Below, one piece after another: positions 54,306-62,173 of a stretch of 64,000 nucleotides of DNA. The position numbers and the translations under genes are program-made. Below the pieces are notes generated by a model. The model was given only the letters and a program-made list of their open reading frames with translations. It was not told the origin of the DNA and ran no database searches. The DNA comes from an uncultured Eubacteriales bacterium. Lineage in GTDB: Bacteria > Bacillota > Clostridia > Oscillospirales > Oscillospiraceae. How positions within the stretch are numbered: position 1 is the first letter of the stretch; each line of letters starts with the position of its first letter. Location: positions 1 through 64,000 of the forward strand of contig OMZQ01000008.1 in NCBI GenBank assembly GCA_900315595.1, given 5' to 3'.

Positions 54306-54566
54306 GTGTACACTGAGAAGACAGTTGTCAGGTGCGCTTCCGGTCTGCACAACAAGCAGGCCACATATTTCATCCAGAAGGCCAATGATTTCAAGTCCAA
54401 TATCTGGATCGAAGCAGACGAGCGCAGGATCAACGCCAAGAGCCTGCTGGGCGTGCTCTCCATGGCGGTTGTGACCGGAACCGAGGTCACGATTTCCGCC
54501 GATGGCAGCGACGAGGCGGAAGCGGTCAAAACGCTGAGCAGCGTGCTGGAGAAGGATCTGTTCTAA
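54306..54566 (+). CDS. HPr-like phosphocarrier protein
   Basis: The 86-residue protein fits the HPr fold. With the GTG start at 54306 (AAGGGG 8 nt upstream), the catalytic histidine falls exactly at residue 15 and the regulatory serine at residue 46 (NAKSLLGVLSMAV), as in Firmicute HPr. However, the active-site block is GLHNKQAT instead of the usual GLHARPAT: Arg17 becomes Lys and Pro18 becomes Gln. PTS phosphotransfer may be impaired or altered, while the HPrK site is kept. It is monocistronic. Confidence 0.88.
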   Translation: MYTEKTVVRCASGLHNKQATYFIQKANDFKSNIWIEADERRINAKSLLGVLSMAVVTGTEVTISADGSDEAEAVKTLSSVLEKDLF

Positions 54567-54573
54567 GCTATAT

Positions 54574-54602
54574 GCCCCAAAGGTTTTCTGAACCTTTGGG
54601 GC
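54574..54602 (+). terminator. Terminator after the HPr-like gene
   Basis: A 12-bp perfect stem (GCCCCAAAGGTT with complement, TTCTG loop) lies 7 bp after the stop. The T-run is weak, so some read-through into uvrC is possible. Confidence 0.8.
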
Positions 54603-54634
54603 AAGTTCTATCTGTCGGAAGGGATGGCGAGCGT

Positions 54635-56464
54635 ATGAATAAAACGGAATTGAAGGAGAAGGCTCAGTCCCTTCCCCTCTGTCCCGGCGTGTATCTGATG
54701 CAGGACAAGTCCAATGAGGTCATCTACGTCGGCAAGGCCAAGAAGCTCCGCAACCGGGTCAGCCAGTATTTTCTGGAATCCTCCACGCACACGCCGAAGA
54801 CGAAGCTCATGGTCTCGAAGGTGGATCACTTCGACGTCATCATCGCGGCCTCGGAGTTTGAGGCCCTCGTGCTGGAATGCAGCCTGATCAAACGGTATAT
54901 GCCGAAGTACAACATCCTGCTGAAGGACGACAAGGGCTACCCCTATCTGCGTCTGGATCCGGAAAAGCCCTACCCCGAGATCACGATGGTCAAAGGGGTC
55001 CGGGAGGACGGCGCAAAGTATTTCGGCCCCTACGGCGGGCGGTATCTGACCCAGAAGGTGATCGACACCCTGCGCCTGACCTTCAAGCTCCCCGACTGCC
55101 CGCGGCAGTTCCCGCGGGACGTCGGCAGGGACCGGCCCTGCCTCAATTTTCAGATGGGCAACTGCGACGGCTGGTGCCGCGGCACGCCGGGACAGGCCGA
55201 ATTCCAGGCGCGGATGCGGCAGGTCGAGCGCCTGCTGGGCGGCAATTACAAGGGCGTGGCGGACGAGCTGCGCCAGCAGATGCTCCAGGCCTCCGACGCC
55301 CTGGAATTTGAGCGCGCCGCCCAGCTCCGCGACCGGATGAACGCCATCGAGGCCCTGGGCCAGAAGCAGCTCGTCACGGCAGGGCGAATGGCGGACACCG
55401 ACGCCGTCGGCTACTACGAGACCGAGGCAAAGGGCTGCTTCGCCGTTTTGCACTATATCGACGGCAATCTGATGGAAAAGGACTATGAGATCGTTCCGAT
55501 CACGGGCAACCACGCGGAGGCCGTCTCCAGTCTGGTCAAGCAGTACTATCTGGCGCGGAACGCCGCGCCGAAGCGGATCCTCCTGCCGATGGAGATCGAG
55601 GATGCGGAGCTGTTTTCCCAGCTCCTGCTCCGGGATCTGGGCAAGCACGTCAGCATTCGTGTGCCCCAGCGCGGAGACGGTCTGCGTATGTCGAGTCTGG
55701 CGATGCAGAACGCCCGCCAGGAGGCCGAGCGCGTGACCAGCCGGGAGGAAAAGCTGCGCGGAACCGTGGAGCTTCTGCGTCAGATGCTCGGCATGGAGCG
55801 CCAGCCCCGGCGTATGGAGTCCTACGACATCTCGAACATTGCCGGGACAGACATCGTCGCCTCCATGGTCACCTTCGTGGACGGCAAGCCGCTCAAATCC
55901 GCCTACAAGCATTTCAAGCTGGAGGGGCTGGACGACCAGGACGACTACGCCTCCATGCGTCAGGTGCTGCGGCGGCGCTTTACCCACTATCTGGCCGGCG
56001 ACAAGGGCTTTGAGACCGCCCCGGATCTGCTGCTGATCGACGGCGGCGTGACCCACGCTGAGGCCGTGCGGGAGGAGCTGGAGCCGATGGGCATTCACAT
56101 CCCGATCTACGGCATGGTCAAGGACGACCGGCACCGGACCCGCGCCATGGTGACGCCGGACGGGCGCGAGATCGGCATCTCCGGCCAGCAGAGCGTCTTC
56201 GCCCTGATCGGCAGCATTCAGGAGGAGACCCACCGGTTTGCGATCACCTACCACCGCAAGCTGCGCAGCCGGCGCGTCCAGGGCAGCAGTCTGGACAAGA
56301 TCCCCGGCATCGGGGAAAAGCGCCGCGCAGACCTGCTCAAGCGCTTCAAGACCGTCTCCGCCGTGGGGCAGGCGACGCTTCCGGAGCTGCAGCAGGTCCT
56401 GCCGCGGGACGCAGCAATGGCCGTCTATCAGCATTTTCATTCCAAGGAGGAGGAAACACCGTGA
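54635..56464 (+). CDS. uvrC: UvrC, excinuclease ABC subunit C
   Basis: The 609-residue protein makes both incisions in nucleotide-excision repair together with UvrB. It has the GIY-YIG domain (PGVYLMQDKSNEVIYVGKAK), a CX-rich segment (PCLNFQMGNCDGWC), the UVR motif (about 200-235), the RNase H-like endonuclease domain (RMESYDISNIAGTDIVASM, LLIDGG) and C-terminal helix-hairpin-helix motifs (IPGIGEKRRADLLKRFKTV). Length and order are standard. GGAAGGG precedes the ATG. It overlaps rsmD as GTGA. Confidence 0.97.
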   Translation: MNKTELKEKAQSLPLCPGVYLMQDKSNEVIYVGKAKKLRNRVSQYFLESSTHTPKTKLMVSKVDHFDVIIAASEFEALVLECSLIKRYMPKYNILLKDDKGYPYLRLDPEKPYPEITMVKGVREDGAKYFGPYGGRYLTQKVIDTLRLTFKLPDCPRQFPRDVGRDRPCLNFQMGNCDGWCRGTPGQAEFQARMRQVERLLGGNYKGVADELRQQMLQASDALEFERAAQLRDRMNAIEALGQKQLVTAGRMADTDAVGYYETEAKGCFAVLHYIDGNLMEKDYEIVPITGNHAEAVSSLVKQYYLARNAAPKRILLPMEIEDAELFSQLLLRDLGKHVSIRVPQRGDGLRMSSLAMQNARQEAERVTSREEKLRGTVELLRQMLGMERQPRRMESYDISNIAGTDIVASMVTFVDGKPLKSAYKHFKLEGLDDQDDYASMRQVLRRRFTHYLAGDKGFETAPDLLLIDGGVTHAEAVREELEPMGIHIPIYGMVKDDRHRTRAMVTPDGREIGISGQQSVFALIGSIQEETHRFAITYHRKLRSRRVQGSSLDKIPGIGEKRRADLLKRFKTVSAVGQATLPELQQVLPRDAAMAVYQHFHSKEEETP

Positions 56465-57021
56465 GAGTCGTTGCAGGCACCGCCCGCTCCATCCCGCTCA
56501 AGAGCCGGGACGGACTGGACACCCGGCCCACCGCAGACCGGGTCAAGGAAGCGATCTTCAATATCTTGCAGTTTGACGTCCCCGGCGCGGAGGTCCTGGA
56601 CCTGTTCGGCGGCAGCGGTCAGCTCGCCATCGAGGCGCTCAGCCGCGGCGCAAGTCACGCCGTGATCGTGGACCGGAGCCCGGAGGCCCTGGCAGTCATC
56701 CGGGAGAATCTGGAGCGCACGAAGCTCGCCGACCGGGCCGAGGTAATCCGGGCGGACTATCAGGAATATCTGCGCCGCTGCGGAAGGCGGTTCAGCATCA
56801 TCCTTCTGGACCCGCCCTACCGGAGAAATTTCCTGGAAAACGCTCTGAAACAGATTTCTGAAATTGACATCTTGAAAACTGGTGGTATAATAGTATGCGA
56901 AAAACCAGTTGAGAAAGGTTTGGACCCCGCTTACGGCGGGATTCGTCACGCAAAGGACTACCGCTACGGCAAGACGATGATCTCGGTCTACCGGGCGGCT
57001 GCTCCCTTCGACGGACAATAA
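56461..57021 (+). CDS. rsmD: RsmD, 16S rRNA m2G966 methyltransferase
   Basis: The 186-residue enzyme transfers a methyl group from SAM to the N2 of G966 in 16S rRNA. It shows RVVAGTARSIPLKSR near the start, the SAM-binding VLDLFGGSGQLAIEALSRGA and the catalytic DPPY (ILLDPPYRRN). The GTG start overlaps the uvrC stop and has AGGAGG upstream. In most Clostridia coaD follows rsmD; here a coiled-coil protein follows. Confidence 0.95.
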   Translation: MRVVAGTARSIPLKSRDGLDTRPTADRVKEAIFNILQFDVPGAEVLDLFGGSGQLAIEALSRGASHAVIVDRSPEALAVIRENLERTKLADRAEVIRADYQEYLRRCGRRFSIILLDPPYRRNFLENALKQISEIDILKTGGIIVCEKPVEKGLDPAYGGIRHAKDYRYGKTMISVYRAAAPFDGQ

Positions 57022-57036
57022 CAGGAGGAAACATTC

Positions 57037-57573
57037 ATGAACGAACGCGGAATCGAAGAAGTCATCAGCACCCTGTACGAGATGATCCAGGATGCCAGAA
57101 GCGTCCCCCTGAGCGGCGACAAGTGCATGGTCGAGCGCGACAAGGTGCTGGATCTGCTGGATGAGATCAGCAATCAGCTTCCCGGCGAGCTCAAGCAGGC
57201 CCGCACCATCGTGGAATCCCGGGGCGAGGTCATCAACAACGCCAAGCGCGAGGCGGAAAACATCCTCAAGCAGGCGCAGACCCAGGCCCGCCAGATGGTC
57301 TCCGACAACGAGATCTGCCGTCAGGCCCAGATCGAGGCCAACGGCATGATCGAGAAGGCGCAGGCCAAGATCAAGGATCTCAAGGGCGTCACCTTTGAAT
57401 ACGTGGACGACGCGCTGAGCCGCACCGAGGCCTCCATCAGCGAGGCTCTGTCCCAGAACGATGCCTCGATCCGCGAGACGCTGGATCGGGTCCGCACTGC
57501 CCGCGCACAGTTCAACAATCTGGTCGCCGCTCAAAGCAAGGCTGCCCCCGCCGTTATCGAAGAAGAGGACTGA
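57037..57573 (+). CDS. Coiled-coil protein of unknown function
   Basis: The 178-residue protein is mostly helical, with long heptad-like stretches (EVINNAKREAENILKQAQTQ, IEANGMIEKAQAKIKDLKG). It has no membrane segment or signal peptide and ends in an acidic tail. Such proteins beside rsmD are often annotated as ATPase or V-type H-subunit-like, without evidence of that function; a scaffold role is equally likely. AGGAGG precedes the ATG. Confidence 0.85.
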   Translation: MNERGIEEVISTLYEMIQDARSVPLSGDKCMVERDKVLDLLDEISNQLPGELKQARTIVESRGEVINNAKREAENILKQAQTQARQMVSDNEICRQAQIEANGMIEKAQAKIKDLKGVTFEYVDDALSRTEASISEALSQNDASIRETLDRVRTARAQFNNLVAAQSKAAPAVIEEED

Positions 57574-57612
57574 TTCCCCGCCGAATTCACACATCAGAAA
57601 ATAGGAGGAGCT

Positions 57613-59316
57613 ATGGATTATCAGGAGCAATACCGTCTGTGGCTTGCACACGCCCCCGTATCCTATCGGGGCGAGCTCTCCGCCATGGAAGGCAACGAAA
57701 CCGCGCTCAAGGGCTGTTTCGGTGCGGAGCTGGCCTTTGGAACCGCCGGCATCCGGGGCATTATGGGCCTCGGCTGCAACCGTCTCAATGAGTTCACGGT
57801 GCGCCGCACCGCACAGGGCATCGCCAAGTGGCTCAACGGGACCGACCTGCCCAAATCCTGCGCCATCGGCTATGACAGCCGCCACAACTCCCGCAGCTAC
57901 GCCGAGATCTGCGCCGTCGCCCTGGCGGAGACCGGCATCCGCGTCCACATCTATCACGAGCTGGCTCCCACGCCGATGCTCTCTTACGCCGTCCGCGAGC
58001 TCGGCTGCGGCTGCGGCATCATGGTCACGGCCTCCCACAATGCCGGACAGTACAACGGCATCAAATGCTACGGCGAGGACGGCTGCCAGATGACCGACGA
58101 GCCTGCCGCTATCGTCTACCGCGAAATTCAGGCCACTCCTTACTTCGTGCTTCCGAAGAAGACCTTCGACAGGCTGAAAACCGAGGGCCTGATCGAGAAC
58201 ATCCCGGAATCCCTCTGGAACGCCTACATTGACCGCGTGATGCAGGAGGGGCTGAACCTCGAACGCGTCCGCACCTCCGGCTTAAACGTCGTCTACACTC
58301 CCCTGTGCGGCACGGGCCGCCGCCCGGTGCAGGAGCTTTTCCGCCGCATCGGCGTAAAGTATACGATGGTTGCGGCGCAGGCCGAGCCCGACGGCGATTT
58401 CACCACCTGCCCCTACCCCAATCCGGAGACTGACGCTGCGCTGAACGAGAGCTACAAGGTCGCAAACGAGGTCCATCCCGATCTGATCGTGGGCACCGAC
58501 CCCGACGCCGACCGCACCGCGATCGCCGTTCCCGTCGAGGGCGGCTTCCGCAAGCTCAGCGGCAACGAGCTCGGCTGCGTCCTGCTGGATTACATCCTGC
58601 GCACCCGTTCCGAGCGCGGCGATCTGCCGAAGGACGCCGAGATCGTCAAGTCCATCGTCTCCACGCCCCTGGCCGATGCGATTGCCGCCGCCTACGACGT
58701 CACAACGAAGAACGTGCTGACCGGCTTCAAGTATATCGGCGGCGAGATCCTCCGCCTGGAGGCCACGCACGACGAGGACAAGTTCATCTTCGGCTTTGAG
58801 GAGAGCTGCGGCTATCTCAAGGGCACCTATGCCCGCGACAAGGACGCCGTGGTCGCCACGATGCTGGTCTGCGAGGCCGCCGCCTATGCCAAGGAGAACG
58901 GCATGAACCTGGCCGACTATGCGGACGCCCTCTATCGCACCTTCGGCTGCTACGCAGCCTACGTGCAGAGCATTGAGCTGCAGGGCATCACCGCCCCCGA
59001 GGTCTCCCGCGCCTTCATGGCGAATATCCGCGAGCATACGCCCGACGAGGTCGGCGGCTGCAAGGTCACGGCAACCGTGGATTACCTCACCGGGATCCGC
59101 ACCTGTCTGAAATGCGGCAAGCAGAGCGAGACCGGACTTCCGGCCTCCAACGTCTTCACGCTGGAGCTGGGGGATCAGGGCAAGGTCATTCTCCGTCCCT
59201 CCGGCACGGAGCCGAAGATCAAGCTCTACTACACCGCCATCGGCAAGACCTGGGACGAGGCCAACGCGCTGATGGAACGCCTCAAGGCGGCTATGTCCGC
59301 CTTCATCCCCAAGTAA
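57613..59316 (+). CDS. Phosphohexomutase (phosphoglucomutase/phosphomannomutase family)
   Basis: The 567-residue alpha-D-phosphohexomutase has all four family signatures: the phosphoserine loop VTASHNAGQYNGIKC, the metal loop TDPDADRTAIAV, the sugar-binding GFEESCGYLKGTYARD and the phosphate-binding LRPSGTEPKIKLYY. It interconverts glucose-1-phosphate and glucose-6-phosphate, the entry to nucleotide sugars, so it could feed the polysaccharide locus. GGAGGAG precedes the ATG. Confidence 0.94.
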   Translation: MDYQEQYRLWLAHAPVSYRGELSAMEGNETALKGCFGAELAFGTAGIRGIMGLGCNRLNEFTVRRTAQGIAKWLNGTDLPKSCAIGYDSRHNSRSYAEICAVALAETGIRVHIYHELAPTPMLSYAVRELGCGCGIMVTASHNAGQYNGIKCYGEDGCQMTDEPAAIVYREIQATPYFVLPKKTFDRLKTEGLIENIPESLWNAYIDRVMQEGLNLERVRTSGLNVVYTPLCGTGRRPVQELFRRIGVKYTMVAAQAEPDGDFTTCPYPNPETDAALNESYKVANEVHPDLIVGTDPDADRTAIAVPVEGGFRKLSGNELGCVLLDYILRTRSERGDLPKDAEIVKSIVSTPLADAIAAAYDVTTKNVLTGFKYIGGEILRLEATHDEDKFIFGFEESCGYLKGTYARDKDAVVATMLVCEAAAYAKENGMNLADYADALYRTFGCYAAYVQSIELQGITAPEVSRAFMANIREHTPDEVGGCKVTATVDYLTGIRTCLKCGKQSETGLPASNVFTLELGDQGKVILRPSGTEPKIKLYYTAIGKTWDEANALMERLKAAMSAFIPK

Positions 59317-59319
59317 GCG

Positions 59320-59544
59320 ATGAGGAACCGAGGATTTCAGTGGTTCGTTGTGATCGCAGGCGGCATCCTGCTGATCCTGAACACTTTTCTGGCCGTCAAG
59401 CTGAAGGACGACGGCTCGGCGCGCATTCTGCCGCTCTACGCGGCGCTCTACGTCATTTACCTGATCATGTTCATTCGCATGGAGCACAAGCGCAGAAAAG
59501 AAGGCGGAGCGGACAAGCAGGCCAAATCACCGCTGATAAAATAA
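59320..59544 (+). CDS. Small membrane protein of unknown function
   Basis: The 74-residue protein starts 3 bp after the phosphohexomutase stop and has two predicted membrane helices (FVVIAGGILLILNTFLAV and ILPLYAALYVIYLIMFI) with a basic tail (RMEHKRRKEGG). No clear RBS is seen, so translation is probably coupled to the upstream gene. Confidence 0.7.
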   Translation: MRNRGFQWFVVIAGGILLILNTFLAVKLKDDGSARILPLYAALYVIYLIMFIRMEHKRRKEGGADKQAKSPLIK

Positions 59545-59553
59545 GAAAGAAAT

Positions 59554-59583
59554 CTCCCACGCGGGTCAAAGCCTGCGTGGGAG
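59554..59583. terminator. Bidirectional terminator
   Basis: A 12-bp stem including one G-T pair (CTCCCACGC core, 6-nt loop) with T-rich flanks on both sides lies between two converging genes. Confidence 0.88.
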
Positions 59584-59597
59584 TATTTTCGCCCGGA

Positions 59598-61349
59598 TCA
59601 GATGGCGAAGCGCGCCTTGTAATCGTTGACGGCGTTGATGAAGTCCTGCGACTGCGCCTTTTTGAGCGTATCCAGATACTCGTGCGTGCCGAAGGCGTCG
59701 TCCTCCAGCTCCAGCATCGCCAGGGCCACGTTGGAGCAGTGGTCGCCCACGCGCTCGAGCCAGGTGAGCAGATCGTTCAGAATGAAGCCCTGCTGGATCG
59801 TGCATCGGCCGGTCTGGAGCCGTTCGACGTGGCGGGTCTTGATCTTGTCGCAGAGCTGGTCGATGACCTCCTCCAGCGGCTCCACCTGCTTGGCCAGGGA
59901 GACGTCGTTGTCAATGAAGGCCTGGGTCGCAAGGCGGACGATCTCAGTCGTGGCGGCGGTGATGACGCCAAGCTCGTGCTTCGCGTCGTCGGAGAAGGAG
60001 ATCTTCTTATCGTGCATCTCGGCGGCGTTCTGGGCAACGTTGAGCGCGTGATCGGAAATGCGCTCAAAGTCGGTCAGCGTATGCAGATACTTGGTCAGAT
60101 CGTCGTTCTGGCGGGTATCCAGCTCCTGCCCGGTGATCTTGATCAGATAGGTGCCCAGGCTGTCCTCGTAGCGGTCGGCGTCGTTTTCCTTGCGCTGGAC
60201 GTCCTCGAAGCCGGCGGCGGTGTAGTCATGGAGCAGGCCGCAGGCTTCCTCCAGAGCGTCGCGCACACAGACGGCCATGTCGTTGATCGTCAGGCGGCTC
60301 TGCTCCAGAGCCAGCGCCGGGTGCGGGATGAAGCGCTCCTCCAAACGGACCAGGAGCTTCTGGGCGGGATCGGGCTTGTCCTTGACCAGGGTGGTCACGA
60401 TGGCCTTCAGCACGTCGATGAAGGGCATGAGCAGGACGACCATGAACAGACGGAGAATCGTATTGACCAGAGCGATCGAGAACGGGTCCATCGTCTTTGT
60501 CATGAACGGGAAATCAAGGATGATGTTCGCCAGATAGAAGATTGCCGCGCCGACCAGGGTACTTGCCAGAGCGGCGACCAGGTAGACCAGGGCGGTTCGC
60601 TTGCCATCGGTGTTTGCGCCGAGCGCGGAGAGCAGAACCGGGAAGGACGCACCGATGGCGATGCCCATGAGCAGAGGCAGGGCCGTTTCAAAGGGCATTG
60701 CGCCGGTCACGGAAAGGGCCTGGACGATACCGACGGCCGCAGAGGCCGATTGCAGGATCGCCGTAAAGACCGTGCCGACCAGAATACCGAGCAGCGGGTT
60801 GGACATCGTGGTGAGCATGTTCCGGAACCAAGCCTGCTCGCCCAGCTCGGAGACCGAGCCGCTCATATACTTCATGCCGATCATCAGAACGGAGAAGCCC
60901 ATCATGATATCGCCGATGTGGTGGTGCAGCGGCTTCTTGGAGAACATGCGCAGAAAGATACCGACGACGGCGACGATGCCCGTCAGCGTCGTCGTAGAGA
61001 GGATGTCTCCGATGCCGGAGCCCGTTTCCAGATAACTCAGGCTGATGATCCAGCCCGTGATGGAGGTGCCGAGGATCGCGCCGATCGTAACGCTGATCGC
61101 CTGGCGGAGCTTCATCATGCCGGAGTTCACGAAGCCGACCACCATGACCGAGGTCGCGCAGGAGGACTGGATCACGGCGGTCACGCCCGTGCCGAGCAGG
61201 ACGCCCTTGATCGGGGTATTGGACAGACGGTAAAGGATCAGCTCGAGCTTGTTTCCGGCGACCTTTTTGAGTCCGTCGCCCATCAGCGTCATGCCGAACA
61301 GGAACAGCGCAACGCCGATCAGAAGCTCAATGATTTCAGGAATTCCCAT
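59598..61349 (-). CDS. NptA/YjbB-type Na+/phosphate cotransporter with PhoU-like domain
   Basis: The 583-residue protein has eight or more membrane helices in two inverted repeats, with the QSSCATSVMVVGFVNSGMM and QSASAAVGIVQALS motifs of Na+/Pi-II cotransporters. A C-terminal cytoplasmic PhoU-like helical domain follows (about 350-570). It imports phosphate (or exports it, as shown for YjbB of E. coli). It diverges from a PhoP/PhoR-like pair and has GAGGTGA before the ATG. Confidence 0.92.
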   Translation of the reverse strand: MGIPEIIELLIGVALFLFGMTLMGDGLKKVAGNKLELILYRLSNTPIKGVLLGTGVTAVIQSSCATSVMVVGFVNSGMMKLRQAISVTIGAILGTSITGWIISLSYLETGSGIGDILSTTTLTGIVAVVGIFLRMFSKKPLHHHIGDIMMGFSVLMIGMKYMSGSVSELGEQAWFRNMLTTMSNPLLGILVGTVFTAILQSASAAVGIVQALSVTGAMPFETALPLLMGIAIGASFPVLLSALGANTDGKRTALVYLVAALASTLVGAAIFYLANIILDFPFMTKTMDPFSIALVNTILRLFMVVLLMPFIDVLKAIVTTLVKDKPDPAQKLLVRLEERFIPHPALALEQSRLTINDMAVCVRDALEEACGLLHDYTAAGFEDVQRKENDADRYEDSLGTYLIKITGQELDTRQNDDLTKYLHTLTDFERISDHALNVAQNAAEMHDKKISFSDDAKHELGVITAATTEIVRLATQAFIDNDVSLAKQVEPLEEVIDQLCDKIKTRHVERLQTGRCTIQQGFILNDLLTWLERVGDHCSNVALAMLELEDDAFGTHEYLDTLKKAQSQDFINAVNDYKARFAI

Positions 61350-61408
61350 AATATCACCTCATTCGACCATATCCTATCACCGGAACCTTAAATCTGCCAG
61401 CCCGGTCA

Positions 61409-61425
61409 GATTAAATCTATGTTAA
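61409..61425 (-). promoter_or_regulatory. Pho-box-like direct repeat
   Basis: On the minus strand TTAACA-N5-TTAATC forms an 11-bp-spaced direct repeat close to the PhoP-box consensus of Gram-positive bacteria (TTAACA repeats). It lies in the space between the divergent phosphate transporter and response-regulator genes, 60-85 bp from each start. Confidence 0.5.
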
Positions 61426-61492
61426 ATTGCAAAACAAATGTAGTCATTTCAAGGATTCTGTGCTATACTGGATCGGACAGGAGGCGAGAACG

Positions 61493-62173
61493 ATGATCTA
61501 TCTGCTGGAGGATGACGACAGCATCCGAAAGCTCGTTGTATACGCGCTGGAAAGCCAGGGCTACGAGGCCGCCGGCTTTTCCAGACCCTCCGAGTTTCGC
61601 GCCGCGATGCGGCAGAGGCTCCCGGAGTTGGTTTTGATGGATATTATGCTGCCCGAGGAGGACGGGATCTCCGTCCTGACCCGGCTGCGGGCCGAGCCCG
61701 AGACCCGGGGCTTGCCCGTTATCATGCTCACGGCAAAAAACAGCGAATATGACCGCGCCTTCGGCCTGGACGCCGGCGCGGACGACTATATTTCCAAGCC
61801 GTTTGGGATGATGGAGCTGCTGGCCCGCGTGCGGGCCGTGCTCCGACGAACCGCTCCGCAATCGGCGGAGACGGAGTTCCGGGTCGGTACGCTCTGCGTC
61901 AGCCCCGGCAAGCATCTCGTCACCGTGGACGGTGCGCCGGTCCAGCTCACCTACAAGGAGTTTCTGCTGCTCCGGCTCCTGCTGGAGGCCAAGGGGACGG
62001 TCCTGACCCGCTCGGTCCTGATGGACCGCGTCTGGGGCATGAGCGCCGGGCTGGAAAACCGGACGCTGGACGTCCACATCCGGACCCTGCGGGCCAAGCT
62101 CGGTCCGGCCGGAAAATACGTTGAGACGGTGCGCGGCGTCGGCTACCGCATTGCAGATGGAGCGCGGCTATGA
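61493..62173 (+). CDS. OmpR/PhoB-family response regulator
   Basis: The 226-residue protein has an N-terminal receiver (LEDDDSIRKLVVYALE; phosphoacceptor Asp in LVLMDIMLPEEDG; Lys in ISKPFGMMEL) and a C-terminal winged helix (VQLTYKEFLLLRLLLEAKGT, LDVHIRTLRAKLG, VRGVGYRI). Given the kinase and the divergent phosphate transporter it is probably PhoP/PhoB. AGGAGG precedes the ATG. A TATACT -10 at about 61464 lacks a good -35, which fits an activated promoter. Confidence 0.93.
   Translation: MIYLLEDDDSIRKLVVYALESQGYEAAGFSRPSEFRAAMRQRLPELVLMDIMLPEEDGISVLTRLRAEPETRGLPVIMLTAKNSEYDRAFGLDAGADDYISKPFGMMELLARVRAVLRRTAPQSAETEFRVGTLCVSPGKHLVTVDGAPVQLTYKEFLLLRLLLEAKGTVLTRSVLMDRVWGMSAGLENRTLDVHIRTLRAKLGPAGKYVETVRGVGYRIADGARL

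Noticed and set aside
59112..61391. A 759-codon open frame on the plus strand
   Set aside because: It runs antisense through the NptA-type transporter and across the end of the phosphohexomutase. The peptide is low-complexity (Gln/Asp/Arg/His rich), as antisense frames of GC-rich genes are, and has no RBS.
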